The translations under genes and the position numbers were made by a program. Below are positions 1 through 7,744 of a stretch of DNA of 11,822 bases, piece by piece. The stretch's first letter is position 1. Every line of letters starts with the position of its first letter. The stretch comes from Muribaculaceae bacterium. Lineage in GTDB: Bacteria > Bacteroidota > Bacteroidia > Bacteroidales > Muribaculaceae. The notes beneath the pieces were generated by a model. The model did no database searches. It was not told the origin of the DNA and saw nothing but the letters and a program-made list of their open reading frames with translations. Location of the stretch: assembly GCA_009775195.1 (NCBI GenBank), contig VSPF01000096.1:1-11822 (forward strand). Direction: 5' to 3'.

Positions 1-59
1 AACCTCCTTCATGACTTTTGGGCAAATGTTAAAAATGAGGCGGCCAAACCGACATAAAA

Positions 60-635
60 ATGTCATGTGCTATGGTCGCTAAGGAAAACACCGAATACGC
101 TTCGGCCGACGCCATACTCTACAACAAGGACATGACTACCCTGATATGCTGCCCGTCAGGCCGCACCGACGACGTTGTCGTGCCCGGGGGTGTTATTGCC
201 ATTGGTCGCAATGCTTTCGAGGCTTGCGCCAAACTTTACGCCATCGAGTTACCGGCTTCTACCACATCGGTCGGCAACGAGGCTTTCAAATTATGCACGA
301 GCCTTGAGTCACTGACGTGTATGTCCGTGGTTCCTCCGACTGTCGAGTGGAATGACCCATTCTTAGGCATCGATGTCGAGACTTGCAAGCTGATTGTGCC
401 CGAGCAGTCCGTTGCAGCATATTCCGAGGCTGATGGTTGGAAGAAGTTCACCAACAATATCATGTCGTCAATCGAAACTGTCGATGCCGCCGGTTCGGAT
501 GCCCCTCACCGCCGTTGGATTGGCCTTGACGGCACAGTCTACAACCACCGTCCTACAAATGGTATTTATATCGAATACGCTCCCGGCAAAGCTCCGCGCA
601 AAGTCGTACTTCGCAGCACCAACGAACTTAGATAA
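60..635 (+). CDS. BspA-like leucine-rich-repeat protein, 5'-truncated fragment
   Basis: The 191-residue product reads as the C-terminal part of a BspA-type (LRR_5) surface protein. It has the 'ILYNKDMTTLICCPSGR' strand (about residues 19-35), then repeat units with IGRNAFEACAKLYAIELP and VGNEAFKLCTSLESL (about 47-86), and a closing PP...F.GID..TCKLIVPEQSVAAY..A.GWKKF segment (about 91-150). The tail 'GLDGTVYNHRPTNGIYIEY' resembles the C-terminal module that often ends Bacteroidota secreted proteins. There is no signal peptide. The frame is closed by TGA at 36-38, and the other two forward frames upstream show no LRR sequence, so the front of the gene is missing or out of frame. ATG 60 and ATG 72 are possible starts, but neither has convincing initiation context. 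Most likely a decayed or rearranged gene; a short cytosolic LRR protein is less likely. Family is confident, functionality is doubtful. Confidence 0.7.
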   Translation: MSCAMVAKENTEYASADAILYNKDMTTLICCPSGRTDDVVVPGGVIAIGRNAFEACAKLYAIELPASTTSVGNEAFKLCTSLESLTCMSVVPPTVEWNDPFLGIDVETCKLIVPEQSVAAYSEADGWKKFTNNIMSSIETVDAAGSDAPHRRWIGLDGTVYNHRPTNGIYIEYAPGKAPRKVVLRSTNELR

Positions 636-674
636 GACTTCCATAAAATAGAGAGATAGATAATAACTTGGCCG

Positions 675-722
675 AAGTCGGCTCGGGGAAAAAGGCTTTA
701 GCTCTCCCCGGGCCGGCTTTTT
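675..722 (+). terminator. Rho-independent terminator after the LRR gene
   Basis: Arms 677-689 and 705-717 form a 13-bp GC-rich stem containing two G-U pairs. The stem is extended by AA/TT at its base and followed by a T run (718-722). The loop is about 15 nt. It sits 40 nt after the LRR stop and reads on the plus strand. Confidence 0.88.
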
Positions 723-902
723 CATGTCACTTGCCCCAGCCAACCAAAAGCAAGCGCAACAGCCATCACAAAAGCATATCATCACATCAAACATTTATTT
801 TGTAAACATTTTCCAATAATTATCAGCACATACAACTATTTTGCTTATATTTGCATCACATTCTATTTCCAGACAAATCATCAAACCATAAACCTCAAAT
901 AT
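723..902. other. AT-rich intergenic region before the C10 protease gene
   Basis: This is a gene-free stretch, strongly A/T-rich from about 770 on. The only signal seen is the -7 promoter box listed separately at 846-853. No Shine-Dalgarno sequence precedes the ATG at 903; the start is preceded by an A-rich tract, as usual in Bacteroidota. Confidence 0.6.
846..853 (+). promoter_or_regulatory. Putative primary-sigma -7 box for the C10 protease gene
   Basis: TATATTTG matches the Bacteroidota -7 consensus TAnnTTTG and is followed by C, as is common. No good TTTG -33 box lies 19-21 nt upstream, so only half of the promoter is supported. It would give a leader of about 40 nt. Confidence 0.5.
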
Positions 903-2159
903 ATGTCTAAATTCTTAAAATCATTTCTCACACTTGCGATAGCATTGCTTATCGCATCTTGTTCTTCTGAAGAAGAATTGCGCCAAACGCCTGTTGTGTC
1001 TTCCGACAACAATGTTATCACAATCGACGAAGCCAAGCAAGACCTCCTCGGTCTATTGGCCGACATCGAAACCGCTGACACGGAGTCCAGAACATCACAC
1101 CGCACTATCGAGAGCAGCTTCACTACAAAGTTGGGAGATGCTTCTTCTCGTTCTGACGAGGAAGCCCTGCCTATCCATGTATTTAATTTCGCGGACGACA
1201 ATGGATTTGCCATCATGTCGGGAGACAAACGAGTTCCTTCCCTAATAGCATTAGCTGAAAAAGGCTCTTTCCCCCAAGACACCATTATTGACAACCCCGG
1301 CCTGGCCATCTTCTTAGAAAGAATGGGTAATCAAGGCCCATCAAAAATAAAAGACAAGACGCCCTATCCATATGTCGACCCAAACGACCCAGAAACATTT
1401 AAAATATATGGAGAATGGGAAAATACTATCTATAAAGATTACGGATATTGCTTTGTCAAATGGGGACAAAGAGACCCATACAATTATTATTGCCCGGAAA
1501 AGGATGGTGAAAAATGCGCAACAGGCTGTGTTGCTACTGCGTTAGCCCAATTAATGTCTATTTACAAACAACCGTCATCCTATAATGGTTATTCATTTGA
1601 TTGGGAGAAAATGACTTTAACCTCAACACCATTCGAAGACGCACAAAAAGACATTGCTCGTCTTATGCAACAATTAGGACTTAAGAAAAATCTTGACATG
1701 GACTATGGATACAACAGTGGAGCCTACCCGGAAAATATACCGAGAACACTCAAAGCTTTCGGATATTCAAGCGGTGGGAAACTTGTCAACTATAACACTG
1801 ACGATATTGTTAAAGAATTAAAATTAGGATATTCGGTACTTGTCGGTGGACGTAGTCAAAAAAACGGTAATGGACATCGTTGGCTTGTTCATGGTCTATT
1901 AGAAAGAAAACAAGTTAATGAACTGTATACTAAAGAAGGTGTATATGCCGGAAAACAAACAATCATCAAATACTATCCCCTCTGTAATTGGGGGTGGGAA
2001 GGAAGGCACGACGGCTATTACTTAAGCAACGCATTTAACGGTAGCCCCAAATTTTTTGACGATGGCACACAATACTCCACAGCCAATGACCCGTTCGTTA
2101 ATTACAGCAAACCGGATTACGTTTCTAAAATAAATATGGTAATTGGTATTAGAAAATAA
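903..2159 (+). CDS. C10 (streptopain-like) cysteine protease lipoprotein
   Basis: A 418-residue secreted protease of peptidase family C10 (SpeB/streptopain; Bacteroides Bfp and Btp enzymes). Residues 1-20 form a lipoprotein signal with lipobox I-A-S-C20. An inhibitory propeptide of the Inhibitor_I69/Spi type follows, recognisable at 'IHVFNFADDNGFAIMSGDKR' (91-110). The catalytic domain starts near 'YCFVKWGQRDPYN' (182-194). Cys209 in ATGCVATALAQ aligns with the active-site Cys of SpeB. His325 in GHRWLVHG aligns with the catalytic His. NWGW (362-365) aligns with the conserved VNWGWGG block, and the C-terminus 'INMVIGIRK' matches the SpeB end. All key residues are present, so the enzyme is probably active after propeptide removal, attached to a membrane or exported. 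The gene is far more AT-rich than lacZ or rpsA, which hints at acquisition. A small lipoprotein gene follows on the same strand. Confidence 0.92.
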   Translation: MSKFLKSFLTLAIALLIASCSSEEELRQTPVVSSDNNVITIDEAKQDLLGLLADIETADTESRTSHRTIESSFTTKLGDASSRSDEEALPIHVFNFADDNGFAIMSGDKRVPSLIALAEKGSFPQDTIIDNPGLAIFLERMGNQGPSKIKDKTPYPYVDPNDPETFKIYGEWENTIYKDYGYCFVKWGQRDPYNYYCPEKDGEKCATGCVATALAQLMSIYKQPSSYNGYSFDWEKMTLTSTPFEDAQKDIARLMQQLGLKKNLDMDYGYNSGAYPENIPRTLKAFGYSSGGKLVNYNTDDIVKELKLGYSVLVGGRSQKNGNGHRWLVHGLLERKQVNELYTKEGVYAGKQTIIKYYPLCNWGWEGRHDGYYLSNAFNGSPKFFDDGTQYSTANDPFVNYSKPDYVSKINMVIGIRK

Positions 2160-2266
2160 ATCATATTTATCAACACTAACGACTCAGGCATCTGCAAATA
2201 TCAACGATTCCATGAGTAGTTTGTCAAAACAATCCAAAACACTAATAAAAAATTCCAAATAGTCTT

Positions 2267-2722
2267 ATGAAAAAAACTATTCTTATATTTATCACTATCG
2301 CGTGCATTACATTGCTTATGTCATGCGACGACAATCCAAAAGAAGACAGGGACGAGCCGGTATTCATCGAAGTTGACATCGAGGGGATAGGTGATTATAC
2401 AGTAGAAAAAGGACTGTTCCGCTATACGTGCTTCATACCCTCTGAAGGTGCAGACTTCGTCGTGAATGGTTGCGACTTCTCCTGCATAACGCTAACGCAA
2501 AACCAGTTTTGCGAAATAAGCTATAGATACAAATACGCAGTCCCTAAAGACCTCGAAAATTACAACTTTCACGGCGAATGGTCTTCGGTTGTTTATGAGT
2601 CATTAACACCATACAAATACCGAGTCCATGTAGAACCAAACGAAACGGGGCTATCACGAAGTTTTCGAATCGAAATGAATCACTATCCCTGGATGGCAGA
2701 TATTGTAATAATCCAGTCCTGA
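2267..2722 (+). CDS. Small BACON/Ig-like lipoprotein, possible C10 protease partner
   Basis: A 151-residue protein with a lipoprotein signal (lipobox L-M-S-C20) and a short acidic linker (21-31). A single beta-rich domain follows (about 34-150). The 'FIPSEGADFVV' block (56-66) and the ending 'RSFRIEMNHYPWMADIVIIQ' (131-150) look like the beginning and final strands of a BACON-type Ig-like domain. No catalytic motif is visible. It lies 107 nt downstream of the C10 protease on the same strand, with no clear terminator or promoter between them, so co-transcription is plausible. Bacteroides C10 proteases are often encoded beside small beta-barrel inhibitors, so a cognate inhibitor or chaperone is a reasonable inference. 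The BACON-like resemblance would instead suggest a carbohydrate- or mucin-binding lipoprotein. Start ATG gives a perfect signal peptide. Confidence 0.7.
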   Translation: MKKTILIFITIACITLLMSCDDNPKEDRDEPVFIEVDIEGIGDYTVEKGLFRYTCFIPSEGADFVVNGCDFSCITLTQNQFCEISYRYKYAVPKDLENYNFHGEWSSVVYESLTPYKYRVHVEPNETGLSRSFRIEMNHYPWMADIVIIQS

Positions 2723-2845
2723 TTAACTGATTATCCCGGCTCTACTTGGTCTCTCAGCCCCTGTTTTTGAATGATTTGTCGCGGTGGGTGGGGTTGCGCT
2801 GTGGTTTTTGAAAGAAATATACACCTCGGTCTCGCGTTTTTTGGC

Positions 2846-2853
2846 TATCTTTG
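2846..2853 (+). promoter_or_regulatory. -7 box of the lacZ promoter
   Basis: TATCTTTG followed by C is a close match to the Bacteroidota -7 consensus. No TTTG was found at the right -33 distance; the nearest is about 35 nt upstream. Its position implies a transcription start near 2858. This rules out a TTG start at 2851 and supports the ATG at 2878. Confidence 0.65.
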
Positions 2854-2877
2854 CACTCGTATTCATCTAAACACCCC

Positions 2878-5800
2878 ATGAAAAATCTTATCACGTTTCT
2901 TTTAGGGTTCGGCCTGCTCACGGCCAACGCAGCCCCGAAAATTCCTGACTGGGAGAATGCCGAGGTGACAAACCGCAACCGTATGCCTATGACGGCGACG
3001 TTCACCACGCCCCAGACCATGACAAAATCACTCAACGGCACATGGAGTTTCCGTCATCTCGACCGCCCCGATGCTGCCGGAGTCAACGAAGCCTTCTACG
3101 CCCCCGGATTCAATACCGCCGACTGGGGCACTATCGAAGTCCCCGGCCTGTGGGAGCTGCAGGGCTACGGCGACCCGCTCTATGTCAATACCGGCTATCA
3201 GTGGCGCGGGCTGTGGGAGAACAATCCTCCCCACGTGCCCTACGACCGCAACGGCGTGGGCCAATATGTAACCACCGTCGACATACCCCGCGACTTTCTC
3301 ACCGGCAAACGCCGCGCCACACTCGACATCGGCGCAGCCTCGTCGAACGTTAAAGTATGGGTCAACGGCAAGGAAGTCGGATACTCCGAAGACTCCAAAC
3401 TCGCCGCCGGCTTCGACATAACCAAATACCTCAAGCCGGGCGAAAACACCATAGCCATGCAGATTGTGCGCTGGTGCGACGGCACATATCTCGAAGACCA
3501 GGACTTCTGGCGCTTCACCGGCATAGCACGCGACGGCGTAAGCATCAACTCGCGCCCGGCAAACCGAATCGAAAACTTCAATGTCTACGCCCCCATGAGC
3601 GGCGACGGCAGCGTCGACGTGACCGTCACCCCCGGCGTCAAGACCGTAGAAGCCACCCTTACCTACGACGGTAAGGAAGTCTATACCGGCAAGTCGGCCG
3701 TCAAGAACGGCAAGGCAACCCTGCCTATAAAAGTCGCCAATCCCAAGCTGTGGTCGGCCGAGACTCCCAACCTCTACGACCTCAAGCTCACAGCCCTCGA
3801 TGCCAAAGGCCAGGTGGCCGAGTCGACCGACACACGCATCGGTTTCCGCTCAGTCGAAATTGCCAAGGGCAATGTGTTGGTCAACGGCAAGCCCGTGCTC
3901 TTCAAGGGCGTAGACCGCCACGAGCTAAGCCCCTACGGCGGCTACAACATGACACGCGACGAGATGATACGCGACATCCGCGAGATGAAGCGCCTCAATG
4001 TCAATGCGGTGCGCACAAGCCACTACCCCAACGACCCGCAGTGGTACGAGCTTTGTGACCTCTATGGCATCTACGTGATTGACGAGGCCAACGTCGAGGG
4101 CCACGGCATGGGCTACGGCGACCGCGCAGTGGCAAAAGACCCACAATTCAACAAGGCCATCAAAGAACGCGCACGCCGCATGGTAGAGCGCGACCGCAAC
4201 CACCCCTCTATTATAATGTGGAGCCTCGGCAACGAGTCGGGCATGGGCCAGAACTTCCTTGACTCTTACGCCATGGTCAAAGAAATGGATACCACACGCC
4301 CCGTGCACTACGAACAGGCACACCGAGGCGACGGCAGCGACGTATTCTGCCCCATGTACTATACCATCGACCGCAGCCAGAAATACGGCCAGGAAGCAGA
4401 GGAGAAAGCCAAGGCCGGCGAATATATGAAACCGCTCATCCAGTGCGAATACGAGCACGCAATGGGCAACTCGACCGGCACTATCGAATCGTACTGGCGC
4501 GACATCCGCCGCTACCCTGCCCTCCAGGGCGGCTACATCTGGGACTTCGTTGACCAGGCCCTCTATCAGCCCGTCGACTCACTACCCGGCACCGACCATA
4601 TCTTCACCTACGGCGGCGACTACAATCCCCTCGACCCGTCGGACTACTCGTTCAACTGCAACGGCATCCTCGCAGCCGACCGCTCATGGCATCCCGGCGC
4701 GCACCAGGTGAAGCACACCTACCGCAACATCCTCACCACACTCGACGGCGTCAACCCCGTCAAGGTAAAGGTATATAACGAAAACTTCTTTACCGACCTC
4801 TCGGGCGTCCGCATGTTGTGGACTATCGAAGCCGACGGCAAAGTCGTTCGCGAAGGCACTATCGACAATCTCAACGTTGCGCCCCAGGCAACAGCCGTCA
4901 TCAACCTCGGCATCGATGCCTCTACCCTGCCCGCCGACGCAGCAGACCTCTACCTCAACGTGGCCTACGAACTCAAAAACAGCACTGCCCTGCTGCCGCG
5001 CGGCTACGAGGTGGCTTCCGACCAGATGGCTATCCGCGAGACCGCTCCCACGATGTACCACGCCGCCATAAGCCCAATGGAGATTGACGACAACGCCAAG
5101 GCTGTCACCTTCGCCGGCACCGTGACCAACGGCCTGCGTACCCTGCCCTGGCAACTCACCTTCGACAAGACCACCGGCGCCATAAGCTCATACAAACTCG
5201 CCGGCAAGGCACTCATCACCGAGCCGTTGCTGCCCTCGTTTGGCCGCGCCTACACCGAAAACGACCTCGGTGCCGGACTGCAGAGGCGTTGCGCCGAGGC
5301 TCAGCACCCCGACCTCACACCCAAGTCGGTAGCTGTCGAAAACGCCGAGGGCTATACCGCCATCAAAGTCGTCTACACCGCCCCCTTCCCCGAAACATCG
5401 CTCACCGTCGACTATAAAGTCTACGGCGACGGCACGGTGACCGCAACCGAAAACCTCGCCATAACCGGCAAGGTCGAGAAGCCCGACGAACCGCGCCTGA
5501 TGCGCCACGGCATGAAGTTTGCCATGCCCGGCCAGTACTCTAACATCAACTTCTATGGTCGCGGCCCCGTCGAGAACTACGTTGACCGCTACCAGTGCGC
5601 CCCCGTCGGCCTCTACAGCCAGCATGTCAACGACCAGTACGCCTACAACCAGGCCCGTACACAGGATTCTGGCAGCAAGACAGGCCTCAAATGGCTCACC
5701 GTCACCGACCCCTCGGGCGAGGGCCTCGAAATGACCTCTGACATCCGCTTCATCGGCACGGTGCTGCCCTTTAGCCAGAACGACCTCGACGTGACATACG

Positions 5801-6042
5801 GCGGCCGCCAGTACACCACCAACCCCGGCAACCACCCCAACGGTCTGAGCCGTCACTCGCTCGACCTGGTCAAGAAAGCGCACATCAACGACCGCGCCAA
5901 CGGTACCACCTACGTCAACATCGACTCAGAGCAGATGGGCCTCGGCGGCGAGAACTCATGGGGCGCCCTGGCCGAACGCCACAACCGCATGACCCTCGAC
6001 CACGACCGCACCTTCACCTTCACCATCCGCCCCGTATTCTAA
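2878..6042 (+). CDS. lacZ: Secreted GH2 beta-galactosidase
   Basis: A 1054-residue glycoside hydrolase family 2 enzyme of the long LacZ type (E. coli LacZ is 1023). It hydrolyses terminal beta-galactosides, probably in the periplasm, because residues 1-19 are a Sec signal peptide ending ANA-A. Domain order: sugar-binding jelly roll (about 35-220, ending FTGIARDG), Ig-like domain (about 222-325), TIM barrel (about 328-620), a linking beta domain (about 630-720), and the large C-terminal Bgal_small_N beta-sandwich (about 750-1050). Active-site landmarks are VDRHE (345-349), IDEAN (401-405), acid/base Glu453 in GNESG and nucleophile Glu524 in QCEYEHAMGNS. Nothing is missing. ATG 2878 is chosen because the frame's earlier TTG lies inside the promoter. 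The gene is GC-rich with C-ending codons, in contrast to the AT-rich genes before it. It has its own promoter and terminator and no neighbouring SusC/D pair in view. Substrate within the GH2 beta-galactosidases is not determined by sequence alone. Confidence 0.95.
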   Translation: MKNLITFLLGFGLLTANAAPKIPDWENAEVTNRNRMPMTATFTTPQTMTKSLNGTWSFRHLDRPDAAGVNEAFYAPGFNTADWGTIEVPGLWELQGYGDPLYVNTGYQWRGLWENNPPHVPYDRNGVGQYVTTVDIPRDFLTGKRRATLDIGAASSNVKVWVNGKEVGYSEDSKLAAGFDITKYLKPGENTIAMQIVRWCDGTYLEDQDFWRFTGIARDGVSINSRPANRIENFNVYAPMSGDGSVDVTVTPGVKTVEATLTYDGKEVYTGKSAVKNGKATLPIKVANPKLWSAETPNLYDLKLTALDAKGQVAESTDTRIGFRSVEIAKGNVLVNGKPVLFKGVDRHELSPYGGYNMTRDEMIRDIREMKRLNVNAVRTSHYPNDPQWYELCDLYGIYVIDEANVEGHGMGYGDRAVAKDPQFNKAIKERARRMVERDRNHPSIIMWSLGNESGMGQNFLDSYAMVKEMDTTRPVHYEQAHRGDGSDVFCPMYYTIDRSQKYGQEAEEKAKAGEYMKPLIQCEYEHAMGNSTGTIESYWRDIRRYPALQGGYIWDFVDQALYQPVDSLPGTDHIFTYGGDYNPLDPSDYSFNCNGILAADRSWHPGAHQVKHTYRNILTTLDGVNPVKVKVYNENFFTDLSGVRMLWTIEADGKVVREGTIDNLNVAPQATAVINLGIDASTLPADAADLYLNVAYELKNSTALLPRGYEVASDQMAIRETAPTMYHAAISPMEIDDNAKAVTFAGTVTNGLRTLPWQLTFDKTTGAISSYKLAGKALITEPLLPSFGRAYTENDLGAGLQRRCAEAQHPDLTPKSVAVENAEGYTAIKVVYTAPFPETSLTVDYKVYGDGTVTATENLAITGKVEKPDEPRLMRHGMKFAMPGQYSNINFYGRGPVENYVDRYQCAPVGLYSQHVNDQYAYNQARTQDSGSKTGLKWLTVTDPSGEGLEMTSDIRFIGTVLPFSQNDLDVTYGGRQYTTNPGNHPNGLSRHSLDLVKKAHINDRANGTTYVNIDSEQMGLGGENSWGALAERHNRMTLDHDRTFTFTIRPVF

Positions 6043-6061
6043 CCCCCCAATCCCCCATATC

Positions 6062-6100
6062 CCTCGGAGAGGCTGCCCCGGCAACCTCTCCGAGGTTTTT
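6062..6100 (+). terminator. Rho-independent terminator after lacZ, with nested hairpin arms
   Basis: Arms 6062-6072 and 6085-6095 form a perfect 11-bp stem. It continues inward as TGC/GCA after one mismatch, with a tight loop, and is followed by TTTTT (6096-6100). Each arm is also a small hairpin by itself: CCTC-GGA-GAGG and CCTC-TCC-GAGG. The CTCGGAGAG core recurs at 10877, 11148, 11190 and 11264. Confidence 0.92.
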
Positions 6101-6102
6101 AA

Positions 6103-6660
6103 TTGCAGATTATTAGGTTCAAAGAGCCACATGAGTCATACCATTACAATCTAAAGATTGCCGAAGCTCTTTACAAATCAACCTATCTGGAAAGCTGGGG
6201 TTCCGGGGCCAAACGCATAATGGATGCCTGCCGTGAGCAAGGTGTTGAAGACCCCACATGGCGTTGGGACGGCGGCTTTGTAATCGTCACTTTCAAACGA
6301 CCCACCTACATTCACACCAAAAAAAATAAGATAAATAAAGAAGGCCTAAGTGGAGAAATCGCTCAAGAGCCAACCAATCTCCGCTCAACTTACGCTCAAC
6401 TTACGCTCAACTTCCGGCCAAGTACCGTTCAAGTTCAGAAGATAATCATGTCTATGAACGAGGGCTATATGGCAATGAGAGAGATTATGGAAAATATGGG
6501 ACTTTCACATCGCACATCTTTCCGGGAAAACTATTTTAGGCCTGCATTAGAAGATGAGGCTGTTGAACTATTATATCCCGACCAACCCAACCACCCCAAA
6601 CAGAAATACCGCTTGACAGAGGCTGCAAGGGAATGGAAAAAGAACCACTCCACAAGCTAA
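6103..6660 (+). pseudogene. Remnant of an AlbA_2/HATPase_c_4-type DNA-binding regulator, C-terminal part
   Basis: The 185-codon frame starts abruptly inside a conserved domain. 'KEPHESYHYNLKIAEALYKS' and 'YLESWGSGAKRIMDACREQG' (about residues 7-46) match the end of the HATPase_c_4 region of proteins that carry an N-terminal AlbA_2 (Schlafen-like, putative DNA-binding) domain. After a variable linker comes a winged-helix-like end: 'MAMREIMENMGLSHRTSFRE' (about 123-142), then 'LYPDQPNHPKQKYRLTEAAR' (about 158-177). The usual first 250-350 residues are absent. The frame is stopped by TAA at 6100-6102, directly at the end of the lacZ terminator, and the only start is a TTG at 6103. I therefore read it as a 5'-deleted pseudogene. 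The intact tail suggests recent truncation, or use as a standalone fragment, which is unlikely without a promoter. Intact relatives are accessory regulators, often found near mobile or defence loci. Confidence 0.72.
6382..6413 (+). repeat. Three tandem 11-bp repeats inside the regulator remnant
   Basis: The unit CGCTCAACTTA occurs at 6382-6392 and 6393-6403, and a third copy (6404-6413) lacks its final A. Because 11 is not a multiple of 3, gain or loss of one unit shifts the reading frame. It codes for the variable linker (around STYAQLTLNF). Confidence 0.9.
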
Positions 6661-6723
6661 GCATCATTACTCCTCTGATTTTCTACTTTCCGTTTGTGAA
6701 AGTTGAATAAATTTATGGTCGGG

Positions 6724-6752
6724 TGTAACATTTTCAGGGCGGGGGCAGTCTA
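6724..6752 (+). promoter_or_regulatory. ECF-sigma-type promoter of the DUF4252/sigma operon
   Basis: TGTAACA (6724-6730) and GTCTA (6748-6752) are separated by 17 nt. This pattern fits the AAC-type -35 and GTC-type -10 elements used by ECF sigma factors and does not resemble the TTTG/TAnnTTTG housekeeping promoter. It lies about 27 nt before the first start codon of an operon that encodes an ECF sigma factor, so positive autoregulation is a natural inference. Confidence 0.66.
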
Positions 6753-6778
6753 AGGGATAGAAACCAAAAACTACGACG

Positions 6779-7255
6779 ATGAAACGACTCCTCACCACCC
6801 TCACCCTGGCCATCGTGATGGCCGTAGGCATCTTTGCCGCCAACCCTGTCGATGATATTTTCGACGAGTTCAAGAAATACGACGACGTGACGCATATCAA
6901 GATTCCGCGCCTGATGGTCAAGCTCGGACGCATATCCTGCGGCCTTGACGACCCTATTTCGAAGAAAGCCAAATCGGTAGAAATCCTAACCATGTCAGAC
7001 GCCGGTAAAAAAATCACCGCGAAATTTGCCGACCGCATCGACAGCTACATGCCGCAGATGAACGAAATCGCGCGAGTTCATGACGACGACACCACCGTCC
7101 GTATTTTCACAAAAGACCGTGACGGCAACTTCGAGGATATCTACCTGTTTGTCAGCGAACCCGACGAGTGTACCTTTATAAAGGTCAGCGGAAAATTCAG
7201 CAAAGACGACATAATGCACTTCGCGCAAAAAGAGCTCGACAAACATAAAGATTGA
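6779..7255 (+). CDS. DUF4252 exported protein, first copy
   Basis: A 158-residue protein with a Sec signal peptide (about 1-20, hydrophobic core LTLAIVMAVGIFA). Its mature part has the style of DUF4252, a Bacteroidota-only family of unknown function. Landmarks are 'YDDVTHIKIPRLMVKLG' (about 34-50), 'VEILTM' (about 67-72), a middle segment with charged residues, and a final 'FIKVSGKFSKDDIMHFAQ' (about 133-150). It is first in the operon, nine nucleotides before the sigma factor gene. A second paralogue closes the same operon. Position suggests that it is a target or a sensory accessory of the sigma/anti-sigma pair, acting in the periplasm or on the outer membrane. No enzyme motif and no lipobox cysteine are present. 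Family call is by pattern recognition, not by search. Confidence 0.8.
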   Translation: MKRLLTTLTLAIVMAVGIFAANPVDDIFDEFKKYDDVTHIKIPRLMVKLGRISCGLDDPISKKAKSVEILTMSDAGKKITAKFADRIDSYMPQMNEIARVHDDDTTVRIFTKDRDGNFEDIYLFVSEPDECTFIKVSGKFSKDDIMHFAQKELDKHKD

Positions 7256-7264
7256 CAAGTACCG

Positions 7265-7744
7265 ATGACCGCCACCGCCTTCAAGACCGCCCTCGACAGC
7301 TCGCTCGACCGCATGTACCGCACCGCGCTCTACCTGTGCGGCAACCGCGACGATGCCGCCGATGCCGTGCAGGACGCCTGTATAAGGCTGTGGGAACGCC
7401 GCGACCAGCTCGATACTGTGACCAACTTCGCCGCATACGCCTCTATGACAGTGCGCAACGTATGCCTCGACAATATCGGCAAACGCAAGGAAACGGCTGA
7501 GACCGACAACGATTATGCCGACGATACCGACATAGAGCGCGACCTCGAGACCAAAGACACCGTCGACCTTATAATATCCGCGATGAGCCGCCTGCCCGAC
7601 AAGCAACGCATCGTAATGACCATGCGCGATATCGACGGCTGCGACTACGACGAAATCATCGACGTGACCGGGCTCAGCGGCACAAACATAAGGGTACTGC
7701 TCAGCCGTGCCCGCAACACAATAAGAGAGTTTTTCAACAAATGA
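7265..7744 (+). CDS. ECF-family RNA polymerase sigma factor
   Basis: A 159-residue two-domain sigma-70 factor of the ECF group. Region sigma-2 covers about 8-75, with the core-binding segment DAADAVQDACIRLW (30-43) and 'TNFAAYASMTVRNVCLDN' (53-70). An acidic linker (about 78-97) follows. Region sigma-4 covers about 100-156, with 'SRLPDKQRIVMTMRDIDG' (108-125) and a helix-turn-helix ending 'SGTNIRVLLSRARNTIREF' (138-156). It recruits RNA polymerase to specific promoters, probably including the TGTAACA/GTCTA element before its own operon. Its stop overlaps the next gene's start as ATGA (7741-7744), a sign of translational coupling to the presumed anti-sigma factor. No extra C-terminal domain is seen. 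Confidence 0.92.
   Translation: MTATAFKTALDSSLDRMYRTALYLCGNRDDAADAVQDACIRLWERRDQLDTVTNFAAYASMTVRNVCLDNIGKRKETAETDNDYADDTDIERDLETKDTVDLIISAMSRLPDKQRIVMTMRDIDGCDYDEIIDVTGLSGTNIRVLLSRARNTIREFFNK

Noticed and set aside
2738..2766. Possible terminator after the small lipoprotein gene (GGCT...AGCC then TTTTT)
   Set aside because: Only four base pairs with a 14-nt loop; too weak to call despite the T run.
2851..2877. N-terminal extension of LacZ from a TTG at 2851
   Set aside because: The TTG lies inside the -7 box (2846-2853), and the ATG at 2878 begins a clean signal peptide.
5188..5883. Minus-strand 231-codon frame inside lacZ
   Set aside because: It is an antisense shadow in a GC-rich gene, with no start context and no protein-like pattern.
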